NCBI GenBank assembly: GCA_945861255.1
Contig: CAMAUG010000013.1
Span: 1-24,844 of the forward strand
Direction: 5' to 3'
From: Candidatus Sulfopaludibacter sp. SbA3
GTDB lineage: Bacteria; Acidobacteriota; Terriglobia; Bryobacterales; Bryobacteraceae
Length of the DNA stretch: 24,844 nucleotides
Position numbers and translations under genes: made by a program. The first letter of the stretch is position 1. Each line of letters starts with the position of its first letter. Below are positions 7,133-14,995 of this stretch, piece by piece. The notes under the pieces were generated by a model. The model did not search any database. It was given only the letters and a program-made list of their open reading frames with translations, and was not told the origin of the DNA.

Positions 7133-8362
7133 TTACGCCGCGCCGGGCCTTCGCCGCGTTCCTTCCAAATCCGGCAGGAACGCCGTCAGCAGTCCGATCA
7201 ATGGTAGAAAAGCGCACAGCTTATAGACGAACGCGATGCTGGTGGCGTCGGCCAGCTCGCCCAGCAGCGCCGCGCCGATGCCGGCGATGCCGAACGCCAG
7301 TCCGAAAAACAACCCCGAGATCATGCCCACCTTGCCGGGCATCAACTCTTGCGCGTAGACCACGATGGCCGGAAACGCCGAGGCCAGAATCATGCCGGTG
7401 ACGGCGCTGAACACCGCCGTCCAGAAGAGGTTCACGTAGGGCATCGCCAATGTGAACGGAAGCACGCCCAGGATGGAGCACCAGATCACATATTTGCGGC
7501 CCACGCGGTCTCCGATTGGTCCACCCAGCATGGTCCCCGCCGCTACCGCGCCCAGGAAGATGAACAAGTAAATCTGCGAAGCCTGCACGGAGACGTGAAA
7601 TTCGCTGATCAGGTAGAACGTGTAATAGCTGCTGAGGCTGGCCATGTAAATGAACTTCGAGAAGATCAACGCCACCAGAATCGCGATCGACCATGTGACT
7701 TGCCGCGATGGCAGTCCATGTCCGGGCGCCGCAGGCTGGCCGGCCCGCGTTTTCGCGCGCTCCACCCGATACTCGCGCGCCCAACGCCCGATCTTCGTAA
7801 GCAGGAGCATGCCCACGAAGGCCGCGATGGAAAACCACGCGATGCTCCGCTGTCCGCGCTGGTTCACGATGTAGGCGGCCAGCAGCGGCCCGGTGGCGCT
7901 GCCGGCGTTGCCCCCCACCTGGAAGATCGACTGCGCGAATCCGTGCTGGCCTCCCGAAGCCATGCGCGCCACGCGCGACGATTCCGGATGAAATACCGAC
8001 GATCCCACGCCCACCAGCGCGGCCGCGAACAGCACGATCACGAAGGTATTGGCCGACGAAAGCAACAGCAATCCGGAAAGGCTGAATCCCATGCCCACGG
8101 TCAGCGCGTACGTCTGCGGCCGCCGGTCCGTATACAGCCCCACCACGGGCTGCAGCACCGACGCCACCACCTGATTGGTGAACGTGATCAGGCCGATTTG
8201 ACCGAAATCGAGCCCCAGGCCATCCTTGAGCAGCGGATAAATCGCCGGCAGCAACGACTGAATCATGTCGTTCAGAAAATGGCAGAAGCTCACTATGCCG
8301 AGGATCGGGTATACCGTCCTGTCACGGAGCGTCTGGGCCGGAGTGGCTTCGACCGTGCTCAT
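7133..8362 (-). CDS. MFS transporter, fosmidomycin-resistance (Fsr) type
   Basis: A polytopic inner-membrane protein of 409 residues with about twelve hydrophobic segments and a hydrophilic central loop (REYRVERAKTRAGQPAAPG), as in the major facilitator superfamily. The first helix, FCHFLNDMIQSLLPAIYPLL, followed by LGLDFGQIGLITFTNQVVAS, and VVGLYTDRRPQ, is typical of the Fsr branch, as are SSVFHPESSRVARMASG and QSIFQVGGNAGSATGPLLA. Family members export small drugs such as fosmidomycin; the substrate here is unknown. The frame opens at 8413, but the ATG at 8362 (MSTVEATPAQ) is chosen because GGAAGA sits a few bases upstream and the longer version would overlap the preceding gene. It follows the split regulator by 28 bp on the same strand, so it may be cotranscribed with or controlled by it. 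Confidence 0.88.
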   Translation of the reverse strand: MSTVEATPAQTLRDRTVYPILGIVSFCHFLNDMIQSLLPAIYPLLKDGLGLDFGQIGLITFTNQVVASVLQPVVGLYTDRRPQTYALTVGMGFSLSGLLLLSSANTFVIVLFAAALVGVGSSVFHPESSRVARMASGGQHGFAQSIFQVGGNAGSATGPLLAAYIVNQRGQRSIAWFSIAAFVGMLLLTKIGRWAREYRVERAKTRAGQPAAPGHGLPSRQVTWSIAILVALIFSKFIYMASLSSYYTFYLISEFHVSVQASQIYLFIFLGAVAAGTMLGGPIGDRVGRKYVIWCSILGVLPFTLAMPYVNLFWTAVFSAVTGMILASAFPAIVVYAQELMPGKVGMISGLFFGLAFGIAGIGAALLGELADATSIAFVYKLCAFLPLIGLLTAFLPDLEGTRRRPGAA

Positions 8363-8390
8363 TCTTCCAGTGTAGTGGGTTAGGGCGGCT

Positions 8391-9308
8391 CTACTGGCCA
8401 GCATCGCCGGCAACCGGCGAGCGTCCCAGCTTGCCCCAAAACCTGGCCTTCAAGTTCTCCATTCCCTGCCGCAATGTCTCGCGCAGCGGATCGCCGGGAT
8501 CGAACGAATTCACCAAGTGCAGGAGCGCGGCTTCTGCTTTGTGGCCGTGGCTCGCGGCGGCTTGCGGTTGCGCGGCAAGCGCGTAGAGCCAGGATGCCGT
8601 GCCGTGTACCCTCCAAGCCACCCACGGCAAATCGAATCCGCGCATCTCCTCAACCGCGCGGTCCGCGCACTGCAACGCGCGCGGCAGATTGCGTTTGGCG
8701 GCCGCGACCAGGGCCAGCGTGCTCCACGCGCGGGAGCGCATCGCCGGATCGGCCAGGGCCGCCATTTCTTCGGCAAAAATCTCCGCCCCTGTTTCCGCCG
8801 CATCCAGATTGCCCAGTTCCAAATGCGACCTCACGATTCCGAATTCGGCGATCATGCGCCAGTACTGTTGCATAAAAACTTTGGGCTTTAAGGGCCGGTC
8901 GCGCACTCTAGTGAACGCCTCCAGCGCCCGCTGCGGATCGCCAGTGGCAAGATCGCTGTACGCCACGGTGATCCAGGCGATACTCTGCGTCTGCCCCATG
9001 GGTACTTCCGTGTGTTTGGCCAGTAACGCCTCGCCCAGGGCCCGGGCCCCGCTGAAATCGCAAGCCAGCATGTGCAACCACGCAAGCATCACCTGGAAGA
9101 TGCCGGCCCACGGCTCATTACCGTTCTTGCGCGCCAGATCGATGCCGTGCTCCAAGACGCGCTGCAGTTCCCCCCACGCACCCATATGAATCAACGCCAG
9201 TGACTTCGAAGAAAGCGAGGAGAGATACATCACCAGACTGTGGCTCTCCGCCGCCGCGGCCAGGCCTGCTTCCGCAGTGGCGCAGGACTGGGCGTATTCT
9301 CCTTGCAA
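8391..9308 (-). CDS. C-terminal TPR-like part of a regulator, separated by an in-frame TAG
   Basis: This 305-residue frame is in exactly the same phase as the regulator upstream (9312-11474) and begins right after its stop, so it is the rest of one protein of about 1027 residues. It is made of helical pairs resembling tetratricopeptide repeats (for example LVMYLSSLSSKSLALIHMGA, GDPQRALEAFTRVRDRP, LPRALQCADRAVEEM), the usual C-terminal half of winged-helix/ATPase regulators. Independent translation would have to use TTG 9308, which has no clear ribosome site. No further stops or frameshifts occur. It could be dead sequence, made by readthrough, or whole if the TAG is a sequencing error. The MFS gene follows 28 bp later. 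Confidence 0.7.
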   Translation of the reverse strand: MQGEYAQSCATAEAGLAAAAESHSLVMYLSSLSSKSLALIHMGAWGELQRVLEHGIDLARKNGNEPWAGIFQVMLAWLHMLACDFSGARALGEALLAKHTEVPMGQTQSIAWITVAYSDLATGDPQRALEAFTRVRDRPLKPKVFMQQYWRMIAEFGIVRSHLELGNLDAAETGAEIFAEEMAALADPAMRSRAWSTLALVAAAKRNLPRALQCADRAVEEMRGFDLPWVAWRVHGTASWLYALAAQPQAAASHGHKAEAALLHLVNSFDPGDPLRETLRQGMENLKARFWGKLGRSPVAGDAGQ

Positions 9309-9311
9309 GGA

Positions 9312-11474
9312 CTAAACGTGCGCGTAAAGAATTTCGTAGTACGCCGTCAATCCCGGCCCCTTGAGCTTCCGGATGTTCTGGCGCGCCGCCGCGCAGATGT
9401 CCGCGTCTTTCTGGGTCCAGCCGTCGTTGACCACACGCCAACAGGCGGCTAGCATCTGTGTGCGGGCTTCCAGCAGCGGGTCTCCCAAGGCCGCGCTGAT
9501 CTCCACGGCCCGTTCGCATACGGTGACGCAATCGTCGGGATCGAGGAAGGCCAGCGCCCGCGCGGCACGCGTCAATGCGCCGGCTTGCGCGGCTTTGAAC
9601 CCGCGTTCCCCGGCGAGTGTCGCGGTGCGTTCGTCGATGCGCGCGGACCGCTCCATCTCTCCCAAGGCATAATGAGCGTCGCTGATTCGTTCGAGGACGT
9701 CGATCTCCAACTCCCGGCCCGCCGGGGAAGGGGCTTCCGACAGCAGCTTCAAGGCATGTTCCAGCATGACAATCGCATCCCGGTGCGCGTAGCGCAGCGC
9801 GGCGTTTTGGGCGGCCAGCAGAAGGTAACGCGCGGCTGCTTCCGGGTCCCGTCCATTCTCGAAATGCAACGCGAGCTCGGCGGCAAATTCGCGGACGCCG
9901 GAGACTCCTAAGCGGACCTCGGCCTCTCGTGCCAGCTTACGGTGCAGTGTGGAGCGCTGGGTCAGGGGAATTCGCCGATACAGCGCCTCGCTATAAACCG
10001 AATGACGGAACTCATAATTCCCAGACGCCGTCCCCCCGATCACGTTGGCGCCACGGCTCTGCCGCAGAAATTGCTGGCGCTGCGCGAATCGTTCTAACGC
10101 CTCCTCGGCAGCCTCCGTGCTTATTTCCAACATGCGCGCGACCGCCCACGCCGAAAACCGCTGCCCGGCGGCACTGGCGACCCTCAGTATGGATTGCTCC
10201 GTTTCACTCAATTGCTCCACTTGCATCTCGATCAGTTGTTGCAGCGTCTCCGGCACACCCAGCACGATACCGTCGACAGGCGTGGTCAGGCTCCACGCTC
10301 GGTTGGCGCTCACCAGGACTCCCCTTTCGACTAACTCCGACGCCAACACGGACATGAACAGCGGGTTTCCGTCGGAATGTCGGTGGATCAATCCAGCCAG
10401 CTCCGTGTTGGACTTCACGCCTGGAAATTCCGCGCTGAAAAAGGCCGCGACATCTTGTTCGGAGAAGCGCTCTACCGTGACTTCGAAGCACAAGCGGTGG
10501 ATCTGGAGATCCTGCTTCAGCGCCTTAAGAGGGCTCTTGCGCAGAAGGACGTCCACCGGCCGGTAGGTGCCGATCAGCATCAGCCGGGCGGCGGCGCGGC
10601 GCCGCGCCATCACCGAAATCAGATCCAGCGTTGAGGCATCCACCCAGTGCAGATCTTCGAGGATCAGGACCAGCGGTGTTTCCGCGGTCAGCGTCTCCAG
10701 AGCCTCGCAAAGTTCCCTCACCATGCGCTCGCGAGTGGCTCCGAGAATTTCGCGTTGCAGTTGTTCGCGCTGGCCCGCCTTCAGAAGCTGCGGGAATTGA
10801 ATCAGCCACGTAGGCGCCGTCGAGGCCAACACCTCCACCACGCGCTCCGATCCCGGTTCGTGGATCAGCTGTCCGAGAGCTTCGAGTACCGGATAGTAAG
10901 CCTCCTGCCCTCCGAACCCCTCGACGCACTGCCCCCGCGCTACGCAAATGCCGGTGCGGTGCGCGTTGTCCTGAAAAGCGTCGAGCAGAGTCGTCTTGCC
11001 CACCCCCGCTTCCCCCGTCACGCAAATGACTCGCCGCTGCCCTTCGAGCGCGGCAGTGAGGTAACCCTGCAATTGCTGAAGTTCCGCCTGGCGGCCCACC
11101 GGAACTTTTTCCGGCCCCGCCCCGAATTTCGCCCCTGAACTCGACGATGATGTCGACGAAGCGGAAATCTCGTCATGAACTTGCGCGACAAACTGGTATC
11201 CGCGCTTGGGGAACGTCGCGATGAACAGCGGATCTTTGGGGTGGTCCCCTAATACTTTGCGTAGTTCCAAAATGTACTTGCGCAGTATCTCGGGTTGAAC
11301 GTAGGTATCGGGCCAGACGGCTTCCAGCAGTTCATCTTGAGTCACCAGCCGCCCAGAGTGTTCGACAAGATGACGCAACACGGCGAAAACCTTCGGAGGA
11401 ATAGCGATTCGGGTGTCGCCACGCCACAGACACTGGTTCACCGGGTCCAATCGAAACGGAGGAAATGCTTTCAT
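9312..11474 (-). CDS. Winged-helix / AAA ATPase transcriptional regulator, N-terminal 720 residues, ends at in-frame TAG
   Basis: Residues 1-97 form an OmpR/CadC-type winged helix (PPKVFAVLRHLVEHSGRLVT, RKYILELRKVLGDHPKDP, TFPKRGYQFVA). A serine-rich linker (104-113) leads to an ATPase of the STAND/AAA_16 kind: VGRQAELQQL (126-135), Walker A GEAGVGKT (154-161), Walker B LVLILEDLHWVD (268-279). A helical region resembling tetratricopeptide repeats begins near 530 and breaks off at TAG 9314-9312 (AYYEILYAHV-stop), while the next codon continues the same frame for 305 residues. CAG to TAG is one transition and would read ...YAHVQSLQGEY. Such proteins are thought to be cytoplasmic ligand- or partner-responsive regulators. 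A perfect TATAAT lies at 11499-11504. The short gap to the MFS gene suggests it might regulate transport; the signal is unknown. Confidence 0.85.
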   Translation of the reverse strand: MKAFPPFRLDPVNQCLWRGDTRIAIPPKVFAVLRHLVEHSGRLVTQDELLEAVWPDTYVQPEILRKYILELRKVLGDHPKDPLFIATFPKRGYQFVAQVHDEISASSTSSSSSGAKFGAGPEKVPVGRQAELQQLQGYLTAALEGQRRVICVTGEAGVGKTTLLDAFQDNAHRTGICVARGQCVEGFGGQEAYYPVLEALGQLIHEPGSERVVEVLASTAPTWLIQFPQLLKAGQREQLQREILGATRERMVRELCEALETLTAETPLVLILEDLHWVDASTLDLISVMARRRAAARLMLIGTYRPVDVLLRKSPLKALKQDLQIHRLCFEVTVERFSEQDVAAFFSAEFPGVKSNTELAGLIHRHSDGNPLFMSVLASELVERGVLVSANRAWSLTTPVDGIVLGVPETLQQLIEMQVEQLSETEQSILRVASAAGQRFSAWAVARMLEISTEAAEEALERFAQRQQFLRQSRGANVIGGTASGNYEFRHSVYSEALYRRIPLTQRSTLHRKLAREAEVRLGVSGVREFAAELALHFENGRDPEAAARYLLLAAQNAALRYAHRDAIVMLEHALKLLSEAPSPAGRELEIDVLERISDAHYALGEMERSARIDERTATLAGERGFKAAQAGALTRAARALAFLDPDDCVTVCERAVEISAALGDPLLEARTQMLAACWRVVNDGWTQKDADICAAARQNIRKLKGPGLTAYYEILYAHV

Positions 11475-11498
11475 TGCTGTTGTTTAGCAGGAACTCCG

Positions 11499-11504
11499 AT
11501 TATA
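11499..11504 (-). promoter_or_regulatory. -10 element of the winged-helix/ATPase regulator gene
   Basis: The minus strand reads TATAAT, a perfect sigma-70 -10 box, 24 bp before the ATG at 11474. No recognisable -35 box stands 16-19 bp upstream, which would fit a promoter that needs an activator, possibly the regulator itself. Confidence 0.5.
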
Positions 11505-11575
11505 CAGCCTGATCGGCGGGCGGCTCCAGCCATGCCGGTCGAAGCGGCGTTTATCCCGTCACGGCTCGTTGGTGC

Positions 11576-11619
11576 GAAACGTAAGTTAACGACAATTTCA
11601 CGTTTCCTCCCCGTTTCCT
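11576..11619. promoter_or_regulatory. Repeat-rich operator-like site between divergent regulator and small gene
   Basis: GAAACGT (11576-11582) and ACGTTTC (11600-11606) form an inverted repeat, and CGTTTCCT occurs twice in direct orientation (11601-11608 and 11612-11619), with an 11-bp step, about one helical turn. Tandem sites one turn apart are the usual target of OmpR-type winged helices. It lies between the regulator gene and the divergent 59-residue gene, so autoregulation is a reasonable inference. Confidence 0.35.
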
Positions 11620-11659
11620 TCACAAGGAAAAACAAGTGCCCGGCTATTCTGGAGTCGTC

Positions 11660-11839
11660 ATGCAGGGAGCATTCGTCGTGCAACTCGGGTCGCGGTCGGA
11701 GGGTGAAATTTCGGGGCGAGTTGAGGCAGTGGACACTGGAAAATCGATTCGCTTTCGCTCGGGGGACGAGTTGTTGACTTTCTTGCGGCGGGAACAAACA
11801 CCCACGCCGGAGGGCGATGAATACCACTTGCCGGACTGA
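11660..11839 (+). CDS. Small conserved-looking protein of unknown function, 59 residues
   Basis: The frame opens at GTG 11636, but ATG 11660 is chosen because GGAG (11651-11654) sits five bases ahead. The protein starts MQGAFVVQLGSRSEGE, continues ISGRVEAVDTGKSIRFRSGD and has ELLTFLRR at 37-44. I believe this pattern (a short beta-rich protein with FVVQL, a G.VE.VDTG.. block and a final 'eLl.FL' helix) recurs in Acidobacteriota and related soil bacteria, but no function is known to me. No signal peptide, cysteine or membrane segment is present, so it is probably cytoplasmic. It is divergent from the winged-helix/ATPase regulator with 185 bp between them, which include repeat motifs. A strong hairpin follows 31 bp after the stop. 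Confidence 0.65.
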   Translation: MQGAFVVQLGSRSEGEISGRVEAVDTGKSIRFRSGDELLTFLRREQTPTPEGDEYHLPD

Positions 11840-11870
11840 GAACGCGGTAAAGCTGGACAAATTACAAAGC

Positions 11871-11927
11871 ACGTGATGCGGGGAGCCGCGGCAACGCGGA
11901 GGTTGTCGAGGCTCCCCGCATCAACGT
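11871..11927. other. Long near-perfect hairpin, possible structured RNA or terminator
   Basis: ACGTGATGCGGGGAGCC (11871-11887) pairs with GGCTCCCCGCATCAACGT (11910-11927): 17 pairs with one bulged base. The 22-base loop can itself pair, GGCAAC (11890-11895) with GTTGTC (11902-11907) around GCGGAG, with one G-U pair. It follows the 59-residue gene by 31 bp. No T-run follows on either strand, so it is not a classic intrinsic terminator. The rest of the 215-bp gap (11840-12054) shows no other clear feature. Confidence 0.5.
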
Positions 11928-12054
11928 GCCATCTCCGCGTCGCGCGCAGAGACTTGGCGGTTGAACCGCAACAGGACGGGCGGCTTTGGGCGGAGCAGCG
12001 GGCGACCAGCGGAGCTCTGCCTCTTTCTTCCAGCTTGTCTAAGTGCCAAAGATC

Positions 12055-12678
12055 CTACCGATTCGGGAAAGCCCCCAGCTTGGGCGCATCGCTCGCCGGA
12101 TTGGACGGCGTGCGCGCAACATTCATGACCATGGCGAGCGTCGAATAGTATCCCACCAGGCCTGTCACATCGATCACGCTCTGCTCGCCGAATTTGCTCA
12201 GCACGCGAGCATAGGTGGCGTCGCTGACTCCGCGGTTTTGCAGGAGTTCAGTGGCGAAGTTGTAGATGGCGTCTTCGTCGTCGCTCATGCCGTCCGGGTG
12301 GCGGCCGTGCGCGATGGCCATTCCGATTTCGCGCTTCAAACCATTCTTGATGGCGAGAGGAAAATGCGCGTCCCATTCATATTGTTGCGTCCAGTGGCGC
12401 GCGGCGACGATGATCGCGAGCTCGCGCAGCTTGCCATCCAGCGGACTTTGAAAGCGCAGATACTCACCCACGCGTTGCAGGCGATTCATGAATTCCGGGC
12501 TCCGCAGTAGTGGGACGAATGGCCCGTTCAGGCCGGCTCCGCGCGGCGTGGACGCCAGTTGTTTGGCGGCTTCCTTTTGCGCGGCCGTCATCTTATCGGC
12601 TGGAATGGGCGGCATGCGGTCCTGCGCGCAGGCGGTGGCGGCAAGGACGGCGCCTACGGTCAATTCGGCGAGTTTCAT
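12055..12678 (-). CDS. Exported carboxymuconolactone decarboxylase-family (AhpD-like fold) protein
   Basis: A 207-residue protein. The frame opens at 13185, but the start at 12678 is clear: AGGAG lies seven bases upstream and the translation begins with a signal peptide (MKLAELTVGAVLAATACAQ). After it come PADKMTAAQKEAAKQLASTP, then GPFVPLLRSPEFMNRLQRVGEYLRF and the core LRELAIIVAARHWTQQYEWDAHF...AIKNGL, which is the carboxymuconolactone decarboxylase-family pattern. It has no CxxC, so AhpD-type thiol peroxidase activity is unlikely; it belongs with the EW.aH subgroup. A periplasmic form with a signal peptide is uncommon; the substrate is unknown. A TATACT -10 box stands at 12723-12728. The neighbouring plus-strand exported gene is divergent. 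Confidence 0.82.
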   Translation of the reverse strand: MKLAELTVGAVLAATACAQDRMPPIPADKMTAAQKEAAKQLASTPRGAGLNGPFVPLLRSPEFMNRLQRVGEYLRFQSPLDGKLRELAIIVAARHWTQQYEWDAHFPLAIKNGLKREIGMAIAHGRHPDGMSDDEDAIYNFATELLQNRGVSDATYARVLSKFGEQSVIDVTGLVGYYSTLAMVMNVARTPSNPASDAPKLGAFPNR

Positions 12679-12722
12679 GAAAATCTCCTGTAGCCGGCGA
12701 TGGAACACTCCGGCATGGGCGG

Positions 12723-12728
12723 AGTATA
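12723..12728 (-). promoter_or_regulatory. -10 element for the carboxymuconolactone decarboxylase-family gene
   Basis: The minus strand reads TATACT (5 of 6 to TATAAT), 44 bp before the ATG at 12678. A weak GTGAAC stands about 16 bp further upstream as a possible -35. The box lies in an AT-richer patch of the 124-bp gap between divergent genes. Confidence 0.4.
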
Positions 12729-12802
12729 ACACGCCCACTAAGTAGTTCACCCGATTCTCCGCATTCCGACGTGCCCTTACCATGAGGATGGAGAGAATCG
12801 CC

Positions 12803-13930
12803 ATGCCTGCTCGTTTTGTTGTCCTCATGATCTTCATCCCGCTGATCGCAGTATTCGCCGCAATGGATGCCGCTGCGCAAGCGGTTCCACTGGCGTGGGA
12901 ATGGGCGCATCCGGATGCCAAGATCGTCGCGGGCATCGACGTACGGGGCTTCCGCGACTCTTCCTTCGGGCAGTCCGCCGGGCAGATGTGGACCGGACAG
13001 CCGCAGCAACCCGGATTGGATTTCTCCAAGATACGCATCCCCGGTGTGGAGCTATTGAACGACATCGATCGCGTTCTCATTTCATCCACCGGGGAAATGA
13101 CGCCCGCGCCGAAAGAGACTGCCGGACGCCCCGCCGTGGCGCGACAGACCGGCGCTCCCGCCTTCCTGTTGGTGCTGGAGGGCAATTTTCCGGCCGCACA
13201 CTATCAGGCGCTGCTGCATGGCCCCAAACGCACATACCGGACCATGGCGGTGTACAAGACCTCGAAGTCCGGCGATGGCGCAATCGCGGTGGTCGACGAG
13301 CGCACGCTGCTGGTCGGCGACGAGAAATCCGTGTTCGGAGCGCTGGACCGGCGCGGACGGGCGCTGTCTTCCACGAACGGCGTGTTTGCGCGCGCGGCCG
13401 AGCTTGCGGCGGCGAACGATTTCTGGTTGATCGCCACCTCGCTCGGCACTACCATTCCGTCGTCGGGCGCCGCCGGAGCGCTGGGGATGGCTTCGCAAAT
13501 GGCTTCCCAGTTAGACGGCTTGGAACTGGGCGCGTCTCTCAAGGATGGTCTACGGCTCGATTTCGCCCTGACAGCCAAGACGGATGTGACGGCGCAAATG
13601 CTGGTGGCAATGCTCACGGCGCAGATGCAGATGGCGGCGAACAACCCGGCCACTCCCCAGGCCGCCGAGCTGCTCGAGAAGCTTCAGATTTCTTCTGATG
13701 GGAAACGCATGACGATGCACTTGGCACTGAGCAAGGAGGAATTGGAGCGGCAGATGCGCGAAGCTCAGGCCGCGCGGCTGGCTGGCGCCGGAACCAGAGT
13801 GCAGCCGAAAGCCGCAGTTGCTGCCGCTGAACCCGTGGCCAAACCCGTCGAACCCCAGGGCCCGCGCAAGATTCGCATCGTCGGTCTAGCCGAGGGAGTG
13901 CGGGAAATTCCACTCGCGCCGGCGCGGTAG
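12803..13930 (+). CDS. Exported protein of unknown function
   Basis: A 375-residue protein that I do not recognise as a named family. The ATG at 12803 is preferred to 12782 because GGAGAG precedes it by about seven bases and the translation then starts with a signal peptide (MPARFVVLMIFIPLIAVFAAMDAAAQ). The mature part opens with WEWAHPDAKIVAGIDVRGFR, followed by VELLNDIDRVLISSTGE, LLVLEGNFPAAHYQALL, IAVVDERTLLVGDEKSVFGALDR and DFWLIATSLG. The pattern of short strands and helices, with 'hPDAkiVaGIdv', looks like large acidobacterial exported proteins that report no enzyme motif. The C-terminal 60 residues are rich in Ala, Pro, Lys and Glu (AAEPVAKPVEPQGPRK) and probably flexible. It converges with the DUF6580 gene, whose stop is two bases beyond its own. 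Confidence 0.75.
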   Translation: MPARFVVLMIFIPLIAVFAAMDAAAQAVPLAWEWAHPDAKIVAGIDVRGFRDSSFGQSAGQMWTGQPQQPGLDFSKIRIPGVELLNDIDRVLISSTGEMTPAPKETAGRPAVARQTGAPAFLLVLEGNFPAAHYQALLHGPKRTYRTMAVYKTSKSGDGAIAVVDERTLLVGDEKSVFGALDRRGRALSSTNGVFARAAELAAANDFWLIATSLGTTIPSSGAAGALGMASQMASQLDGLELGASLKDGLRLDFALTAKTDVTAQMLVAMLTAQMQMAANNPATPQAAELLEKLQISSDGKRMTMHLALSKEELERQMREAQAARLAGAGTRVQPKAAVAAAEPVAKPVEPQGPRKIRIVGLAEGVREIPLAPAR

Positions 13931-13932
13931 CT

Positions 13933-14445
13933 TTACGCGGTTTGCAAGACTGGCCGCGTCAGGCGCTGGATCAGCGCGTGTCCCCCGAATAGCGCCACGG
14001 TGTAGAACGCGTCCCCCGCCAGTTGATTCTGATAAAACGGAACCGCCGCGGCGAAACAAGTGGCCAACCCGTTCAAGGTGTGCGGATACAGGGATCCCGT
14101 GGCCCACAGCATGAAATTGGTGATCAGGAAGAACAAGACACTCGCCGTGCCCGCGCCTGCCGCGACCGCCAGGACGCTCTCACGCCGCCGGACCAAGCCG
14201 CCGAGCGCGACCGAGATCAAGGACGCGGCATAAACGTACCACATCCCCTCATAGAACCCAAGCGCCAGATCGCTCACCAGCAGAGCGGCCAGCGTGGCGA
14301 TCGCGCCAATGCGAAGCCGGGGGCACTTCGCGCCCGCGTACAACCCGAGCGCGACCATCGGTGTGAAATTCCAGGGATGCGGCAGCAGCCGCGCGCATGC
14401 GGCCAGCGCGACCATCGCGATAACCGTTTTCTTGTTGGCTTCCAT
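13933..14445 (-). CDS. DUF6580-family putative membrane transport protein
   Basis: A 170-residue integral membrane protein with about five hydrophobic segments. It shows the pattern I associate with DUF6580: LPHPWNFTPMVALGLYAGA near residues 21-39, then ATLAALLVSDLALGFYEGMW, SVLFFLITNFMLWATGSLYP, NGLATCFAAAVPFYQNQLAGD and the final FGGHAL. The layout resembles substrate-binding components of small-molecule uptake systems, but no substrate is established to my knowledge. It starts 10 bp after the DinB-like gene and is the last member of a five-gene minus-strand run headed by a CbiX-type chelatase, so transport of a metal, tetrapyrrole or vitamin is a reasonable guess only. Start at ATG 14445; stop TAA. 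Confidence 0.8.
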   Translation of the reverse strand: MEANKKTVIAMVALAACARLLPHPWNFTPMVALGLYAGAKCPRLRIGAIATLAALLVSDLALGFYEGMWYVYAASLISVALGGLVRRRESVLAVAAGAGTASVLFFLITNFMLWATGSLYPHTLNGLATCFAAAVPFYQNQLAGDAFYTVALFGGHALIQRLTRPVLQTA

Positions 14446-14455
14446 GCCTTCTATC

Positions 14456-14995
14456 TTACTCTGTTACGGTTTCTCGGAAGTGATAGAGGTCCCGGCTTCC
14501 CACCTGGACACCCATCCGCTGCAAGTAAGTAAACAACTGATGCTTGTGATTGATGAAATGCTCCAGGTTGCCTAGAAGCAAGGTGATCAGAAGCTCTCCT
14601 TCGGGCGCGAACACCGTCGTGATGGGGCGCTTCAGATCGCGGTCGGACAACAGCCGCATGCCTTCGCCGATCGATGCGGCATAAGCGCTCATCCGGATGC
14701 GGGCTTCTTGTGCTTCGCAATCGTGATTGACCGGCATGTCCCGGAGCCGCGCGAAGTGTTTCAACCGGCGGGGTTCGGCCGCTTGCAGGGCGGCGCAAAA
14801 TCCGGCCAGGCAATCGAGCAAGTGCCCCAACAGCCTTCCGGTAGTCCAGGCGCCGGCTTCGGAGGGCGCCCACCGCGGACCGTGTTCGGGCAGCGCGAGC
14901 AACAGGCGTTCCGCGCTCGCAATTTGTTCAATCATCTTGTCGAACAGCGCGGCGCACAGAGGCGCTGCCGGCCGCCCTGGCGTACCTGCGTTCAC
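14456..14995 (-). CDS. DinB-like four-helix protein
   Basis: The frame is open back to 15223, but the GTG at 14995 is the likely start: it overlaps the TGA of the preceding small gene as GTGA, the coupling pattern seen elsewhere in this run. The 179-residue protein has the DinB/YfiT-like layout: FDKMIEQIASAERLLLALPE, WAPSEAGAWTTGRLLGHLLD CLAGF near the first histidine, and LLITLLLGNLEHFINHKHQLFTYLQRMG near the C-terminus, which supplies the later histidines. DinB-fold proteins bind a divalent metal through three histidines and act as thiol-dependent transferases or have no known role. Its place with a chelatase and a reductase does not reveal the substrate. Confidence 0.78.
   Translation of the reverse strand: MNAGTPGRPAAPLCAALFDKMIEQIASAERLLLALPEHGPRWAPSEAGAWTTGRLLGHLLDCLAGFCAALQAAEPRRLKHFARLRDMPVNHDCEAQEARIRMSAYAASIGEGMRLLSDRDLKRPITTVFAPEGELLITLLLGNLEHFINHKHQLFTYLQRMGVQVGSRDLYHFRETVTE

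Noticed and set aside
7349..8383. 344-codon plus-strand frame opposite the MFS transporter
   Set aside because: Arg/His/Gln-rich shadow with no membrane or domain pattern; the minus strand has clear MFS motifs.
12679..13185. Upstream extension of the carboxymuconolactone decarboxylase-like frame
   Set aside because: A perfect AGGAG and signal peptide mark 12678 as the start; the extension lies antisense to the divergent exported gene.
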